A DNA stretch of 64,000 nt from Seminavis robusta. Taxonomy: Eukaryota; Bacillariophyta; Bacillariophyceae; Naviculales; Naviculaceae. Shown here in pieces: positions 1 through 11,099 of this stretch. The notes beneath the pieces are model-generated. The model ran no database searches and was not told the DNA's origin. It saw only the letters and a list, made by a program, of their open reading frames with translations. The position numbers were made by a program, and so were the translations under genes. How positions within the stretch are numbered: the first letter of the stretch is position 1; each line of letters opens with the position of its first letter. The stretch spans positions 25,231 through 89,230 of the forward strand of contig CAICTM010000225.1 of assembly GCA_903772945.1 (NCBI GenBank). The letters are read 5' to 3'.

Positions 1-3000
1 AGTTCTGGAGATCATATTGCATTCAACAGCTGAATGTCAGTCCAGCACTCGACCTCGTTACAGTCACGCTGATTCGAATTTACGTACCTGCTCGGCAACG
101 CTGCGGTTCCTGTACTTGCTCCCTAAAACTTTGTTTTCCTCTGCCATTCTTCCATTGGGAACGCCAGGATGATCCTGAAGAATTTGGTTCAAAAAGGGGC
201 GGCAAGATTAGCTATGCAAGGCACTAACAAACGATAGAACATTTGTTGGGTTGAGACTAGACAATTCCATCGGTCTCTTGACGTCAAAACTTACTACGTC
301 ATGTATGAGTGCAGAGAACAAGATTGCAAAATGTGTCATAGGATCGGAGGTTATGCCTGCAAGTTTCGTTAGCAAAAAGGTTAGATGTTGCGACGCGGAG
401 CATTGCGAGTAGCGGGCAATCGACTCGTCGAACTTACCGTATGTGTGGCTGCACGAACCAGGGCAGTGCGGGACGATGTTAGCGCACAGCTGCCACAAGT
501 TAGCCCGCTATCACATGAAAAATATAGGGGGAAACTTACTCGTGTAGTTTCTCCGCTTTGAAGCTTTGTCGCGTAGTAGGGGAAGTCTCTAGATCGGCTG
601 CGGCGTTGATCCGGCTCAAATATTTGGTAGCGGCCATGACCACATGGCTTGCATGCTGGAAATCTGGTGAAATGGATATGAGCATGGCATGGTCAACGCA
701 GCAACGGTTGAGCATGGGTTGCAGCCATCCTGGCAAGACTTACTGTGGAAGGGGTTATCTTGGTACAAGTCTGCAATGCCAGCCACGAGCTCCATCAGTT
801 GTTCTTTGACAACTTGGGGAATCTCCACAGCCTCTGCATCTCCTCGGTGAATAGCTATCCTTCGGTCAAACTGGGGCAACATGATGATTTCCTTAACCTT
901 GAAAGGCAGAAGCAAGAGATACAATGTGAGGACTAGCACAGACGACGTTCCACCACCGAACACCGAGACAGGATTGAGAAGACAGAATGCTTGGTGAGAC
1001 CGGGTCGGCAACTCACCTCCTCGAGAGGCATCTGGGGGTTGCTTGAAATGCTGTAATCCATGGCATCCGTGCTAGGCCTATTGTTAACGGAGGAGTTTGA
1101 AATCCTGCCAATGGGACCAGGGGCAACCCGACAAGCAACAATTTCCCGAAGCACAGCTAGCAGAACTTGAGCATTCCAGCGAACGAGTCGCTTCCGTTGC
1201 TCGCTTGCAGAAGATTTCCTCTTGGCCCAGATATGATGATCCGCATCGAAGGTTTCACTTTGTTCCTCAGTCTCAACTCGGTTCATTCCGTAGACAAGCC
1301 AATAAGTGGACAGAGCCCCAACGCCTTTTGCAAAAACCGAGTCCTCGCGCTTTTCAACCCAGCTTCCTTTGCCTTCCTTCCTAAGTGCCTCAGCGCATGC
1401 TTCTGACAGGTGGATTTTCCCTGCTTCACCCATGCTTTCCATCTTCCCTGTCCTGTTCACAACATCGCCAAATAGCCTACACGGCAAGAACGAGACAAAC
1501 GTTGTCAGCACCTGCCTGCCACAGTCCTACCCACAGAACGACGTTTTGTTTGCTGGCACTTACTGAAACCTGGCTCCCTGTTTCAAGGCAAAAACCGCAA
1601 GGGTTTGAGTACGGGAACTCCAAGCCAAACAGGCAAACAAGCAATCATGGAATCGTACCTTTCCTCTCATGAAGCCTCCTGTTACAGCCCCACTGTTCAT
1701 CCCTATCCGGAGGTTCAACTCGGAAGTATCGGGGCCGAAAGTAATCTCCAATTCACTCACTAGACGATGCATTCGAGCCATGCAATCAAGGGCGAATCTG
1801 GAAGCACGAACGGCATGGTCTTTTTGAGAGTTGGGAATGCCCGCCACAGCAGCTGCGTAGGACAGGTTGCGCAACGAAATAGTTAGTGCCGATGCCTCAA
1901 TGGACGCCATAAAAAAACCTATGACCGAATGTACGTACTATAGGAATCGCCCACTGGGAAAACAACGTGATAAACAGGGTGTAAGGACTTCCGTCAAAGC
2001 ATGGCAATCGTTCGCGGAGTAGATTATTTTTCCGTACCAGTCTCAATTTTGAGAATGCGACGCCTCTCGCAAATTTGATCAAACTCAGCAAAGATAGCTT
2101 CCAGCAGCTGAAATACATGCGTGGGCTCTCGCATGGACGCCCACTTTGAAAATCCTACGGTAGAACGAAGGAAAGTCAAAGAGTGCGTAAGTAAGTCTTA
2201 CCAGGTACTTGGTCCTCACGAGGTCTGCACTCCCAACAACCCAACTCACCAACAATGTCACACTTGACAACCGTCTGTACAGAAAGCGTACATGAGCAAG
2301 GGAAAATGTAGTTTTACCGATTCCTGCTATCAAGCAAGCATGCATGCATCAGAACTGCAGGCTGTGTACTCACCGTTTCGAGAAACAGATCCGGCAGTGG
2401 CTCCTCCGAATCTTCCTGTTCTTCTCTCTTCTCAAACAGTTTGGGTCCGGTAAAGATTGATACGGCCGCGATGCAGTCGAGACTGAGCATGATACTGGTA
2501 TAGAGGCGGACGTACGCCTCGTTGATGGACTCGGAAAGTAGAAAAATGGCCGCACGGAACCCCACAATGACCACGTGCGATGCCAAGAGAGTAGCGTAGT
2601 TCCGAGCTCCATTCCGATCTTCTCGTGTCCTGGCGAGGAACGCCAAGAACAATCCGTACAAACAAAAAACGGAAAAGAAGAGAAAGGTTGCCATGGCCCA
2701 GAATGGATTTGCCGACTCGCAAAAGGCGGCTGCCGAGACAATAGTAGCACCGTGTTCATTCTGGTTGGACGTGAGTTCAAAAGCTGTGGATTGTTTGGAA
2801 GGATGAACCAGTGTCCATGACAATGTGACGGCGCCGAGGAATCCCATACCGACCAGGACCGCCAAACGAATAGTCCTCGTGGATAACCTAACTCGATGCA
2901 TGGCATTGCCTCTGCGCACAGCATGACTAATGGCATCGACCTTGACAATGACAGGTGTCAATTCCATGGCGTAGCCCAGATTGGAAAACCAATACGGGGT

Positions 3001-4974
3001 GGGACAGAGTGCATCGGTGGGTGGAAATGTGAGAAGGAATGCTCCTACCGCCACCAAGAAGAGTCCTCCCAGGACCGCATAGAGAATCCCGAGCTGCGTA
3101 TGGTACATGATCTTTGTAGTTCGTCGACGGTTGGCCGCAATGGCGGCACTGGTAACGAGCAAGAGTGCGAAAATGGACATCACCATGGCCGCAATCTGAT
3201 CGACCGTGCCTTGGATATTGACATTTTCAATCACTCGGGGAAACGTCTTTGGCATGTAGGATTGTTGAATCCAGCCCAGATTTTCGGCGACAAACTCGCA
3301 GGTGGCATCTCGTAAGTCAAAGTTCCATTTATCGGTTCCTCGCTGCAACCAGTTTTCGAATATTTGGCTGTATTGTATATTGTCGATTTCGAATCGTTCA
3401 ATGAACAAATGTGCCGGACTCCATAGCGCTTCATCCATGTCTGGATTTTCTCCGGCATCCCGCAATGACACAGCCATGACCTTGAGAAGTGGATTGGGTG
3501 GATCCTGGCAAGCGCCTCTTGGATCTCCCGCCTGTTCTGCGATATTATCCATCTTGTCAAGGCATCGTGCGGTAATGTCATTATTAATTTTGTGCTGTAG
3601 ACACGTGCTTGTGGCCGGTGGTAGATTGACGGGTGTGAGCTGTGAATCGGTGCCTACCCATAGTTCATTGAGTGGATCTGGTTTAAACCAAACCCCAATG
3701 GTGTGTGCCTTTGTCGCATTGGCGGCCAAGTTGATTTGAAGGAGTTCACTGTAGGAGTACTGAATGGGTTGTAGTGGAATATCGAGCCATACCAGTTTTT
3801 GGACCGTGTTGTAGCTCCAGTCACATGGATAATCGAGAAAGACTCCAGTGCAAGATGAATCATTGGTGAAGGTACTACTGCTGGTAGTAGTAGTGTCACA
3901 ATTTGGGTGTGGTCGAAAGTATCCAGTGTAAAGTCCAGGAGCAAAGTACAAGTCTCCTTCTTGTGGATTCAAGGGAGGTCTTGCTGCCACTGTGTTGTCG
4001 TGTGTGCTGTTGTTGTTGTCACAATTGTTGGGTGACACTTGCATACAGTAGTCTCTCCAAGTGGTTGGAAACTGGAATATATTTGCCAGTTTTCCTTGGT
4101 TGTGTTTTCCTTGTAGTCCATGAAAAGATGTGAGTGAAGGATCATACTGTGCAGTTCTATCGGGAATGACGATATCTTCTTGACCAGAGACTCCCAAACT
4201 GGTTGGTCTTAGAATGATTCCTTGATCTTGAAGTTTTCTTAAGAGTGGGACTTCGTCGTTTTTCCATACTTCTGGAATCACATTGGCGCATCCTCTGTTT
4301 CTGTTGTTGGCACTTTCAATGGTATCAATGGTTGTATCCATGTTGGTGCAAACCCCTCCCAATTGGTGAGCAGTTTTCAGTGCTTGAAAGTTGTTGGCTC
4401 CCACTGAATCACTTGAATTGGTACTACTAGTAGTACTAGTACTAGTGGTAGTGCTTGAAGTTGGCCAATCCCATTTGTTTTGTTGGTTATAAAAGTCCGC
4501 ATTGAGATTTGCTTGACCCACTTCAATGGAAACAGGAACTTGCAGGACTTCACTTAGAAGAATCTGCAAGATCCAAGCGGCCATAAACGAGGATTCCCAG
4601 TTGGCAACGGACAATCGAACCTCCGGATAAGAAAACGTTGGTTTTTCACAGTGGCCTTTTAGGAAAGCTTCAGGAGGATCTTCACTTCCACACACTCTGA
4701 CATATGCTTGATCATTGGCACGATCTTTGGCAAGATGCTGGAAATGCTGCAAACAACCGCCAGAATGAAACGGATTGCTGCAAAATCCATCCAAGCAGGA
4801 AGATCCAGTTCTTAGTACCAATTCACAGTAAGGGTCACTTTCACAAGGCACTGCTCCTTCAGTCTTATCCACTTGTAACAATAGCACTACTAGTAGCATT
4901 AACAGATGGAGGAGCATGTTGTTGTTGTTGTTGACTACAGAGAGCAATCTCATGGTCATGGTGGGGTATCTCAA
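1..4974 (-). CDS. Receptor-type nucleotide cyclase/phosphodiesterase (partial, 13 exons visible)
   Basis: A membrane receptor that should make and break cyclic nucleotides. Exons by splice sites and frame: 4974-2374, 2274-2250, 2154-2038, 1953-1939, 1852-1659, 1577-1564, 1476-1017, 897-744, 663-540, 448-438, 356-295, 174-88, 4-1 (continues off the edge). All introns are GT-AG and 80-120 nt. Exon 1 codes a signal peptide (about residues 20-41), a Cys-rich ectodomain with a solute-binding-protein look (about 115-580), and a seven-helix block (about 590-842) resembling class C GPCRs (CPTPYWFSNLGYAMELTP). The class III cyclase domain follows (LFLET/TVVKCDIVGFS, KIETVGDSY, ARFQLFGDVVN), then a PDEase I domain (DNPFHNFQHASHV, LHDHTYGITSDP, ALIHDVDHPGVPN). 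Metal Asp residues and the transition-state Asn are present; the usual Arg is Lys. About 1,289 residues lie in the window. Domain calls are firm; ligand and GTP/ATP choice are unknown. Confidence 0.9.
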
Positions 4975-6491
4975 CTCAACTATACTTTTTATGAATTGGA
5001 TGTCAGGCCTGACTGTTGGATATTGCTGTTTGGGTAGCTTTTGTACCGTTTTTGTGCTAGAATGACTTGCCTTCTCTCAAATGGCCACTGACAAAGAACG
5101 GATTTAAGAATATTCACAGTAGGAGTACTACGGAGCTACGGAGCACTCCTCGAACTAAGGAATGCTATCGATCATTATCTCCTTTCTGGAGTTGTCCAAG
5201 ACAAAAAGACCGCGACTGAACATGTGCTCTAAATCTACTTTTCCTCAACGTAAGCAAAAAGGCTGCTTGGCTACAACATCGTTCTGCACTTTAAGACTGA
5301 CTTGAAGCTTTCCAGAACCACCAACTTATTAGCCAAGGCGACATCGTTAGATTCATCATTCCACCGGTACATACCGTACAGTACAGTACAGCAGTACAGG
5401 ATGAGAGCTCGTGCATTATTGTGGCGAAACGCGAAAGACGAAAGACGCGAGCTCCAAGCTGCTCCAGGAGTACTTCGGTTCTGCAAGCTAAAGCTAGAAA
5501 GGTGCACGGGCCCGATTGACACAGCCAAAGAGAACAAAAAATCAAGGTTGTGGTCGTGCGGTACATGTACTAGTAGTCTTGCTGTTGCGGTCCAGTCCAT
5601 GCAAGCAATACCGTACCACACCATGCCTATTCGGGCTAGCTGCGTTGGTCGCTCAAATGGATCCCAAGCTTGAGCAAAATGAGGAACAGCAGCCTGCACT
5701 GACTACAATACTACAATGTCGCAGCCAGGTCATACCGTTACCAGCCAGCCAAGCTGGCTACCGGTATAGGTTTGGTACTTGTGGTGTGCCAGGAGTGAGT
5801 CGAGTCGTCCGAAGCAAAATCAGGGAAACAGTTCCTCCGGACTTGACTCAATTGGATTGTACCATTCGGGAAGAGCTAAAGTCAAGCATGTCATCCGCCA
5901 ACATGCTGTAGTGGGCAACCAACTACATCGTAGTGTCCACTCCTTCAGTCTTCTCGTGCTGCAGTGCGGTGGACGCACATCACGCCCAATCCTCCAATTT
6001 CATCCACGCACCCGCTGCTTCACTCGCTCCGATGTCGAGTTATTCTTGTGGTCGTTCTCTTGTTCTCCTTGCCTTCGATCCAAGACCTTCTGGATTCCTG
6101 AAGGGTTTCATTGAAGACCTACACGGCTCCCGGCCTTACGCTGACTTAGGCTTGATCAGATGAACTGAAACAACGCCAGCCAGCCATAGAGTTTTGCTCA
6201 TGGTGAGTTACAACCCAAAGATTGGAGAGAGCTGCCACAACCTACAACTCGTGCTTGGGTGGACAAAAAGCAATTTCGCAGAGCTGTAGAGCAATCTGTC
6301 GTCTCGGATGGCTCGAAAGATCTTCCGCTGTACCTGTGGAGTGTGCTCACTCTCAAGACGAATGAAGGAATCCAATTCTTGGGGAATGTTGTCAAATCGA
6401 AATAGGATCAAGAGATCAGGGTTGACGCCCATCTCCCAGCTGGCACTTCACCCCACAGTAGATGGACATGGAAGCAACAAAGGGCAAAAGT
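4975..6491. other. Intergenic, no gene supported
   Basis: Upstream region of the receptor cyclase. Open frames here are short, overlap on both strands and show no recognisable motif. There are short palindromic runs of GTAC/CAGTAC near 5370-5400, and a 30-bp copy of part of the tRNA-Met at 6127-6156 (listed separately). Confidence 0.5.
6127..6156 (-). repeat. Copy of a tRNA-Met(CAT) 3' half fragment
   Basis: These 30 bases are identical to 6511-6540 inside the downstream tRNA-Met. They cover the end of its intron, the 3' anticodon stem, the variable loop and most of the 5' T stem. The rest of the tRNA is missing, so this is a non-functional fragment about 380 bp from the intact gene. Because it includes intron sequence, it was copied from DNA or from unspliced precursor. 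Confidence 0.8.
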
Positions 6492-6603
6492 GCTTCGAGA
6501 GAGGATCGAACTCCCGGCCTTACGCTGACTTAGGCTTGATGGTCATGTTGATAACATCTGATGGATTATGAGACGTACGCTCTGCCTACTGAGCTATCGA
6601 AGC
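6492..6603 (-). tRNA. trnM: tRNA-Met(CAT), elongator type, with ~40-nt intron
   Basis: Read on the minus strand the cloverleaf is complete: acceptor GCTTCGA paired with TCGAAGC, TA, D stem GCTC/GAGC, anticodon stem TACGT paired with GCGTA, T stem GGGAG/CTCTC with loop TTCGATC. The anticodon loop begins CTCATA, giving CAT, and is interrupted after position 37 by about 40 nt before the loop closes with A38. That is the usual place for nuclear tRNA introns. The intron holds a small hairpin (ATGTT-ATC-AACAT). Mature length is about 72 nt. A G-C first pair argues for the elongator rather than initiator Met. CCA is not encoded. Confidence 0.88.
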
Positions 6604-7072
6604 AAGTGCTGATGGATTCCAAGAGGCAACATTGTATGGATATAAAGCAATTGTTTCGCAATTTTTCGAGCCCGATCATCATAGGTACCAGCTATTATGA
6701 TAACTGTGTGCGAACTTTTAAAATACACTTTAGAAAGTAGCTTGCAAATAGTGCGAACCGTTGCGGATGGGGATTATCATAGTCCTGTCTATTGTGGTCA
6801 TGGCGAGAGCCATGGCATATCTTTCTCCAACGCCGAAGTCAAGTCGATCGCTCGGGGCCGTCTTCGGAAACTAATCGATGACAACGGGCTGACTTCAACC
6901 TCTTCCTCTGCATGCTTGAGGTTCTACTGGGAGTTTCGTTTTTGACTTGCGTTGTTCCTTGGGAGCTGATTGAGACACGGTGCATCGCTCACAAGTCCCT
7001 ACACGGTCTTCTTGACGATAAAAAGCGGGTAGGAAGAATCTCTGCGGAAGCCAGCCAGGGCCAGGCTTATTA

Positions 7073-7129
7073 TTAAGCAAAGACAGCATGGATGAAGATT
7101 CGATCCGTGGCACAGCTCGAAGCATCGGG
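7073..7129 (+). repeat. Copy 1 of a ~57-bp duplicated segment
   Basis: Nearly identical to 7518-7575; both begin TTAAGCAAAGACAGCATGG and run to CGAAGCATCGGG. They differ by a one-base indel in the GATGAAGAT(C)TCGATCC stretch. A more decayed relative is visible near 8105-8150. This copy reads [18 protein letters not shown] then stop, loosely reminiscent of the start of CsbD-like stress proteins; that resemblance is weak. Confidence 0.7.
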
Positions 7130-7517
7130 AGTGCCAAGGAATAAGTTGTATACTTCCCAGGATCACCTGGTAATAGTGCCTTGTTGCACTTCCTATGAAT
7201 ACTGATAGTCGTTGTAAGCCAAGGCAGCAGACTATGCCCCTGGAAAAAGAGCAGAAGCTTCAATTTCAAGTCTTTCTCAAACAGGAACAAGATCTTGATT
7301 GGATTCAGCACCAAGGCATCAAGGCATCAAGGCACCAAGGCAGCAAGCAAGGTGGCATTCAAGTCAAGAAAGAAATTGAAGCTAGAGAATCCGTTGAACC
7401 AGAGGCGTGTGACACGATCCCAAACCAATGTCCAGCTACCAAAAAAGGGGGTGAGGGCTCAGGCAGATAGACCTTCGAGGTATAACGGGGTTTCGATAAG
7501 GTGGATTATCTACAGGC

Positions 7518-7575
7518 TTAAGCAAAGACAGCATGGATGAAGATCTCGATCCGTGGCACAGCTCGAAGCATCGGG
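7518..7575 (+). repeat. Copy 2 of the ~57-bp duplicated segment
   Basis: Partner of 7073-7129, about 445 bp away. It is directly followed by the protein-like frame that ends at 7711. Confidence 0.7.
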
Positions 7576-7711
7576 TGCTCCCTGTAGAGGCGAACGACCG
7601 GCCAAATACAACCAGTTGTTGCGCATCGAAGAGGCCATTGGCTTTGCCGGTCAATATGTCCGCAAGAGTGGTCGTTTTGAAGCTGACCTCAAGGGGTTGA
7701 ATGAAGCATGA
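7547..7711 (+). pseudogene. Protein-like fragment, family not recognised
   Basis: An open frame ends at a TGA at 7709-7711 with a plausible protein composition: it contains [20 protein letters not shown] and [11 protein letters not shown]. It has no start codon of its own, overlaps the repeat copy at its 5' side and is preceded by a stop in frame. It may be a last exon or the remnant of a gene. I do not recognise the family. Confidence 0.25.
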
Positions 7712-8513
7712 AAGGATCCAGTACTGCACTCAAACACCTCTTAAAACAAAAACGACCAGTAGCAATCTAAGGAGGTCTTATCTGCTCCTTTTATGCTTAG
7801 CTAGGCTAGCTAGTGGCATGAACTTGAGCTTATCTTGTCCAGAGTTACAGTCAGTGCAGCGAGCAGTGAGGGAGATCGGGGCATGGCTTTATCCCACCAA
7901 GCAAGTGGACGAAGATGTAGCCAAGCCATCAAAACCCACAAGCCCTTGACACCAGTTGGTTGGCAACAGTCGCGAGCTCGATCGCTATTTCCCGCGTGTG
8001 ACTCACGGCCGTCCAATGTCAAACTTCTGGCCAGTCTGTCTAGCTAGACGTCTAGCCAACCTGGAGATAAACTTGATATCAAATTTCGCGGGCAACTAGC
8101 TAGGCCGAGACAGCATCGGGTGCCACACTCGAAGCACCAGGAACTTCAGCAGAAGCCTAAATGTGAGGATTTGTTTGGTGCCAGCTCCCTGGACATTGTT
8201 GGGTTGTGAAAAAACCCTGTACCAGGTACCGTACGGTACGTCCAGAAACAGTGTGACTGACTCAACTCGAGCTCGCGTGAACGAGCGCATTCAATTCAAA
8301 CTGTTTGGCTGAATTTCACCAAGGGGGTCCGATCGATAAGGTTCGCCGCAATGCTTCGATGCATAGGGGACGTCCAGCGACCGGACTTCAGCCCCATGTG
8401 CATTATCAAAGAAATTTGCGATCTCTCGCCTCGTCTCCTTACAAATTCAATTCGAATCAACAAACCACAAACCTAACTAAATACAAAACGGAACGGAAAC
8501 AACCAACCCAACG

Positions 8514-9639
8514 ATGCCCATCAACCAGACACAGTCAGCTATGGTGCTGCTTCTTTTCATCGCTTTGCTAGGACTCTTCTTTCAGCTGAACTCCCAGCAA
8601 GACAAAGGAGCCCACGATCAGAACCACGGGCTGCGCGCCACGAACCGTCAGCTACAGGGTGCTGCCCAATGCTCCCCCACGTACACTGCTGTTCCTGGTC
8701 TCTCTCCAGGTTCCAACGTAGGTCGCATCGATGGGCTTGCTACCATGGATGACTGCATGAGCGAATGTTGCAGCAACGACCGGTGCGAAGCTATTGTTTG
8801 GCAACCTGCTCGATACCCCACTCGCTGCTACATGCTAAATCGTAGCTACGAAAGTAACTATCGCTCAAATAGCAACTCCTTTGTGGCGAACAAGTCTTCG
8901 GCCGTCCCATCAACCAGTCAACCCACCCCAAGCCCAAGCAATAGCCCAACTGGGATGCCAAGTCATGGACGGACCCATGCACCGACGAATTCTCCCACAT
9001 TCAGTCCAAGCAGCACACCGTCTGAATCCCCAACTCCCAGTCTTACTGAAGATCCCACCATGGTCCCTTCAGCGCTCCCAAGCAGTACCCCGACTTCTGT
9101 TCCAACTCCCAGGCCCAGCCAAGAGCCCACCCATGCACCATCAGCAGCCCCGTCCCAGACACCCGCCAACACACCCACATTTGTACCAACAACTTCTGAT
9201 GAAGGCCTGGTAGCCAAAGAGGCTCTGTATAACGAAGTTGGGCTTCATTGTGACGACTACTCCGATGATGCTTTCCACACCTCCTGTAGCTGCCAACAAC
9301 GCTGGTGTAATAGCATCTCACCTGACTCTACGTGCAGCGCAACCCAGGAAGGAACCGTCTGCGAGTGTGATGTGGGCTACTTGGGGGCCCGCTGCGAGCA
9401 AGAAGACACTGAGTATGTGGAATCGCAGAAGCAACTTCTCAACGATGCTTCCATTTCCTGCCAGAATTACAACGAAGGGTGGTTTCACACTTGCTCGTGC
9501 GATGATGGATATTGTGCTCCTGGTGGGACAGATCATGTATGTTAGCATTGGGCCTACAGGTTGCACTTGCGCTTGTCGCGAAACCCACATCGGAGCTAGG
9601 TGTGAGACCAGGAACAGAGGAAACAACCGCCGCCACTAA
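8514..9639 (+). CDS. Secreted or type II membrane protein: Cys-rich (PAN-like), PT-rich stalk, EGF-like repeats; frame break
   Basis: The start at 8514 leads directly into a hydrophobic segment (AMVLLLFIALLGLFFQL, about residues 8-25), which is a signal peptide or anchor. Next comes a Cys-rich domain around residues 60-125 (DDCMSECCSNDRCEAIVW) that looks like a PAN/apple-type carbohydrate or protein-binding module. A Pro/Thr/Ser stalk of about 100 residues follows, typical of diatom wall or surface proteins. Then there are two EGF-like units, the first ending CECDVGYLGARCEQ. The frame stops at 9543-9545 inside the second unit, but a one-base shift continues into CTCACRETHIGARCE and a stop at 9639. 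The gap is too short for an intron of the size used elsewhere here. It is either a one-base insertion or a sequence error. Confidence 0.72.
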
Positions 9640-9847
9640 TTGTGTTGCTTGTGTTCATTTTCAGCAAACTGCTTCCCAATTTCTGAAAGACATGTATCAT
9701 TCGGTCGCCGTACCGAAATCTACTAGTTACGGTAGGCGGTTTCGCAGGGAGCTTGTCAGAACGGGGTTTCGTACTGGAGGGTTATCTTTCCTCAATTCTT
9801 GCAACTATCATTATTTAAATATGATTCGGTAGTGATGCTCTATCTAT

Positions 9848-10309
9848 CTATGCCTTTTGGTGTTCCTCGCTTTCCATGTCTTCTTCCAGACGATCTTCCT
9901 CCTCCAGCGCTTTGCTTTCGTGAAAGGCAGCAATGCGTTCTCGCTTTCGTTCTCCTAGAACTTGCTTGATGGCTCCCATGCTCTTTTGCGCCTTTCGGAA
10001 TCTTTCTGGCTGTGGGAATTCGATCTGATTTCTTCGACACATTTGTCTTTCCGTCAATAGTGCATTCTTCTCCTTGTAGAGGACAAACCAGAGCTTGTGC
10101 AAATCATCAAAGGACTTGCGGCGCAATTCGCGGGCATGCCACGAACGACCCACGGGTTGCTCGCGACGTTCTTCCAATGACAACGAATCGCGAAACTGAT
10201 CCAACAGCGTTGAAGTGTCCACCACACTCGTACTGGGAACTGCGGAAGACGCAAGACTACGAACACCAACAACAGCACTTCGCTGAACCAACAAACGACC
10301 TACAATCAT
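9848..10309 (-). CDS. MRPL47: Mitochondrial large-subunit ribosomal protein uL29m
   Basis: A 153-residue protein of the 54S/39S mitochondrial ribosome. The start is Arg/Ser/Ala-rich with no acidic residues for the first ~30 residues, as expected for a mitochondrial presequence. The core GRSWHARELRRKSFDDLHKL and LYKEKNALLTERQ is the MRP-L47 signature, where nuclear-encoded uL29m contacts 23S-type rRNA near the exit tunnel. The tail is charged and helical (ERKRERIAAF, EEEDRLEEDMESEE). Length fits the family. It is convergent with the EGF-like gene; about 208 bp separate their stops. Confidence 0.9.
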   Translation of the reverse strand: MIVGRLLVQRSAVVGVRSLASSAVPSTSVVDTSTLLDQFRDSLSLEERREQPVGRSWHARELRRKSFDDLHKLWFVLYKEKNALLTERQMCRRNQIEFPQPERFRKAQKSMGAIKQVLGERKRERIAAFHESKALEEEDRLEEDMESEEHQKA

Positions 10310-11099
10310 CTTACTGAAATAACTGAAGTAGTCTAGTGATCCAATTTATTTGAATGATGATGTATTGGTAGAGCCACTCTTTCTAGCTAGCTGGCCAGCA
10401 ATAGATAGCTACAGTTGCAGTACTGGTAGTTGTCTGCTGTGAGCGAGGACTTTCGAGTTGGGGGGGCGCCATCGTCTCCTCGTGGCCATCCAATTTTGGG
10501 AGAGGTGTGCATCCAATGGCACGCGTGGCGGTATCATTGGAGTTGCGGGAAAGTCGTTTTTACACTGTTTGTCCGGTTCCAATGCTCTCTTTTGGAAGAA
10601 TGACAGAATGTAAAAGAATGACACAATCTGGAAGAATGACACAATCTGGAACGCTCTACGTACATGTAACACCACGTAGTGATTAGTAAAGGGTGAAGTA
10701 ATCTGGAAGAATGACACATCTGGAAGTTTTCTGTTATTTGGAAGCATGACTCAAAGTGGATGATTAACCCACCTTGCAGGTTATTTTATTTACTGCCTAC
10801 AGTGTATTACCCGCAACTCCGTACCGTACCCAACGGCTGTACTGAACACGTCCTTGGTTGTGCGGACAGCAAACACACTACAGCGACACTCAGTCGTTCC
10901 AACACCATTATCCATCGATTTTCCTTGCAACCCCAGCATTTGTTTGTCTTTATTTTCTTCATAGATATATATATATATCAACTATTATCCCTTGCCCCTT
11001 TTATTAAGCACTCGATCGATCGTCGATCATCCTCATCATTCTATTTGCTATTAATAATTAATATAGCCCATAGTATACCTACGGTACGGTATTTCCTAG
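10310..11099. other. Divergent intergenic region between uL29m and LRR genes
   Basis: The region holds the promoters of two divergent genes. An 18-19 bp unit built on TGGAAGAATGACACAATC recurs between about 10590 and 10730. A (TA)n run lies at 10963-10978 and an AT-rich stretch at 11040-11065, shortly before the LRR start. No gene seen. Confidence 0.5.
10590..10732. repeat. Imperfect tandem repeat, ~18-bp unit
   Basis: Units of GGAAGAATGACA(C/G)AAT(C/G)T occur several times, with a spacer carrying TACGTACATG between the first cluster and the last copies. Function unknown. Confidence 0.6.

Larger units (their letters stand above)
6604..8513. other. Intergenic with small degenerate repeats
   Basis: No complete gene is supported. 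The stretch holds a near-duplicate pair (7073-7129 and 7518-7575), a run of CAAGGCATCAAGG-type tandem units near 7311-7350, and a protein-like fragment ending at 7711. The last part, up to 8513, is the promoter side of the EGF/PT-rich gene. Confidence 0.5.

Noticed and set aside
2370-2948. 192-codon minus-strand frame overlapping the receptor gene
   Set aside because: It is an alternative frame of exon 1 with no motif; the 886-codon frame carries the 7TM and cyclase join.
7085-7141. CsbD-like stress protein starting [14 protein letters not shown]
   Set aside because: Only 18 codons, duplicated with a frame-altering indel; too short to support a family call.
9537-9560. 23-nt GT-AG intron to explain the EGF gene break
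   Set aside because: GTATGT...CTACAG would fit splice rules, but introns here are 77-120 nt, and a single-base skip preserves the repeat better.
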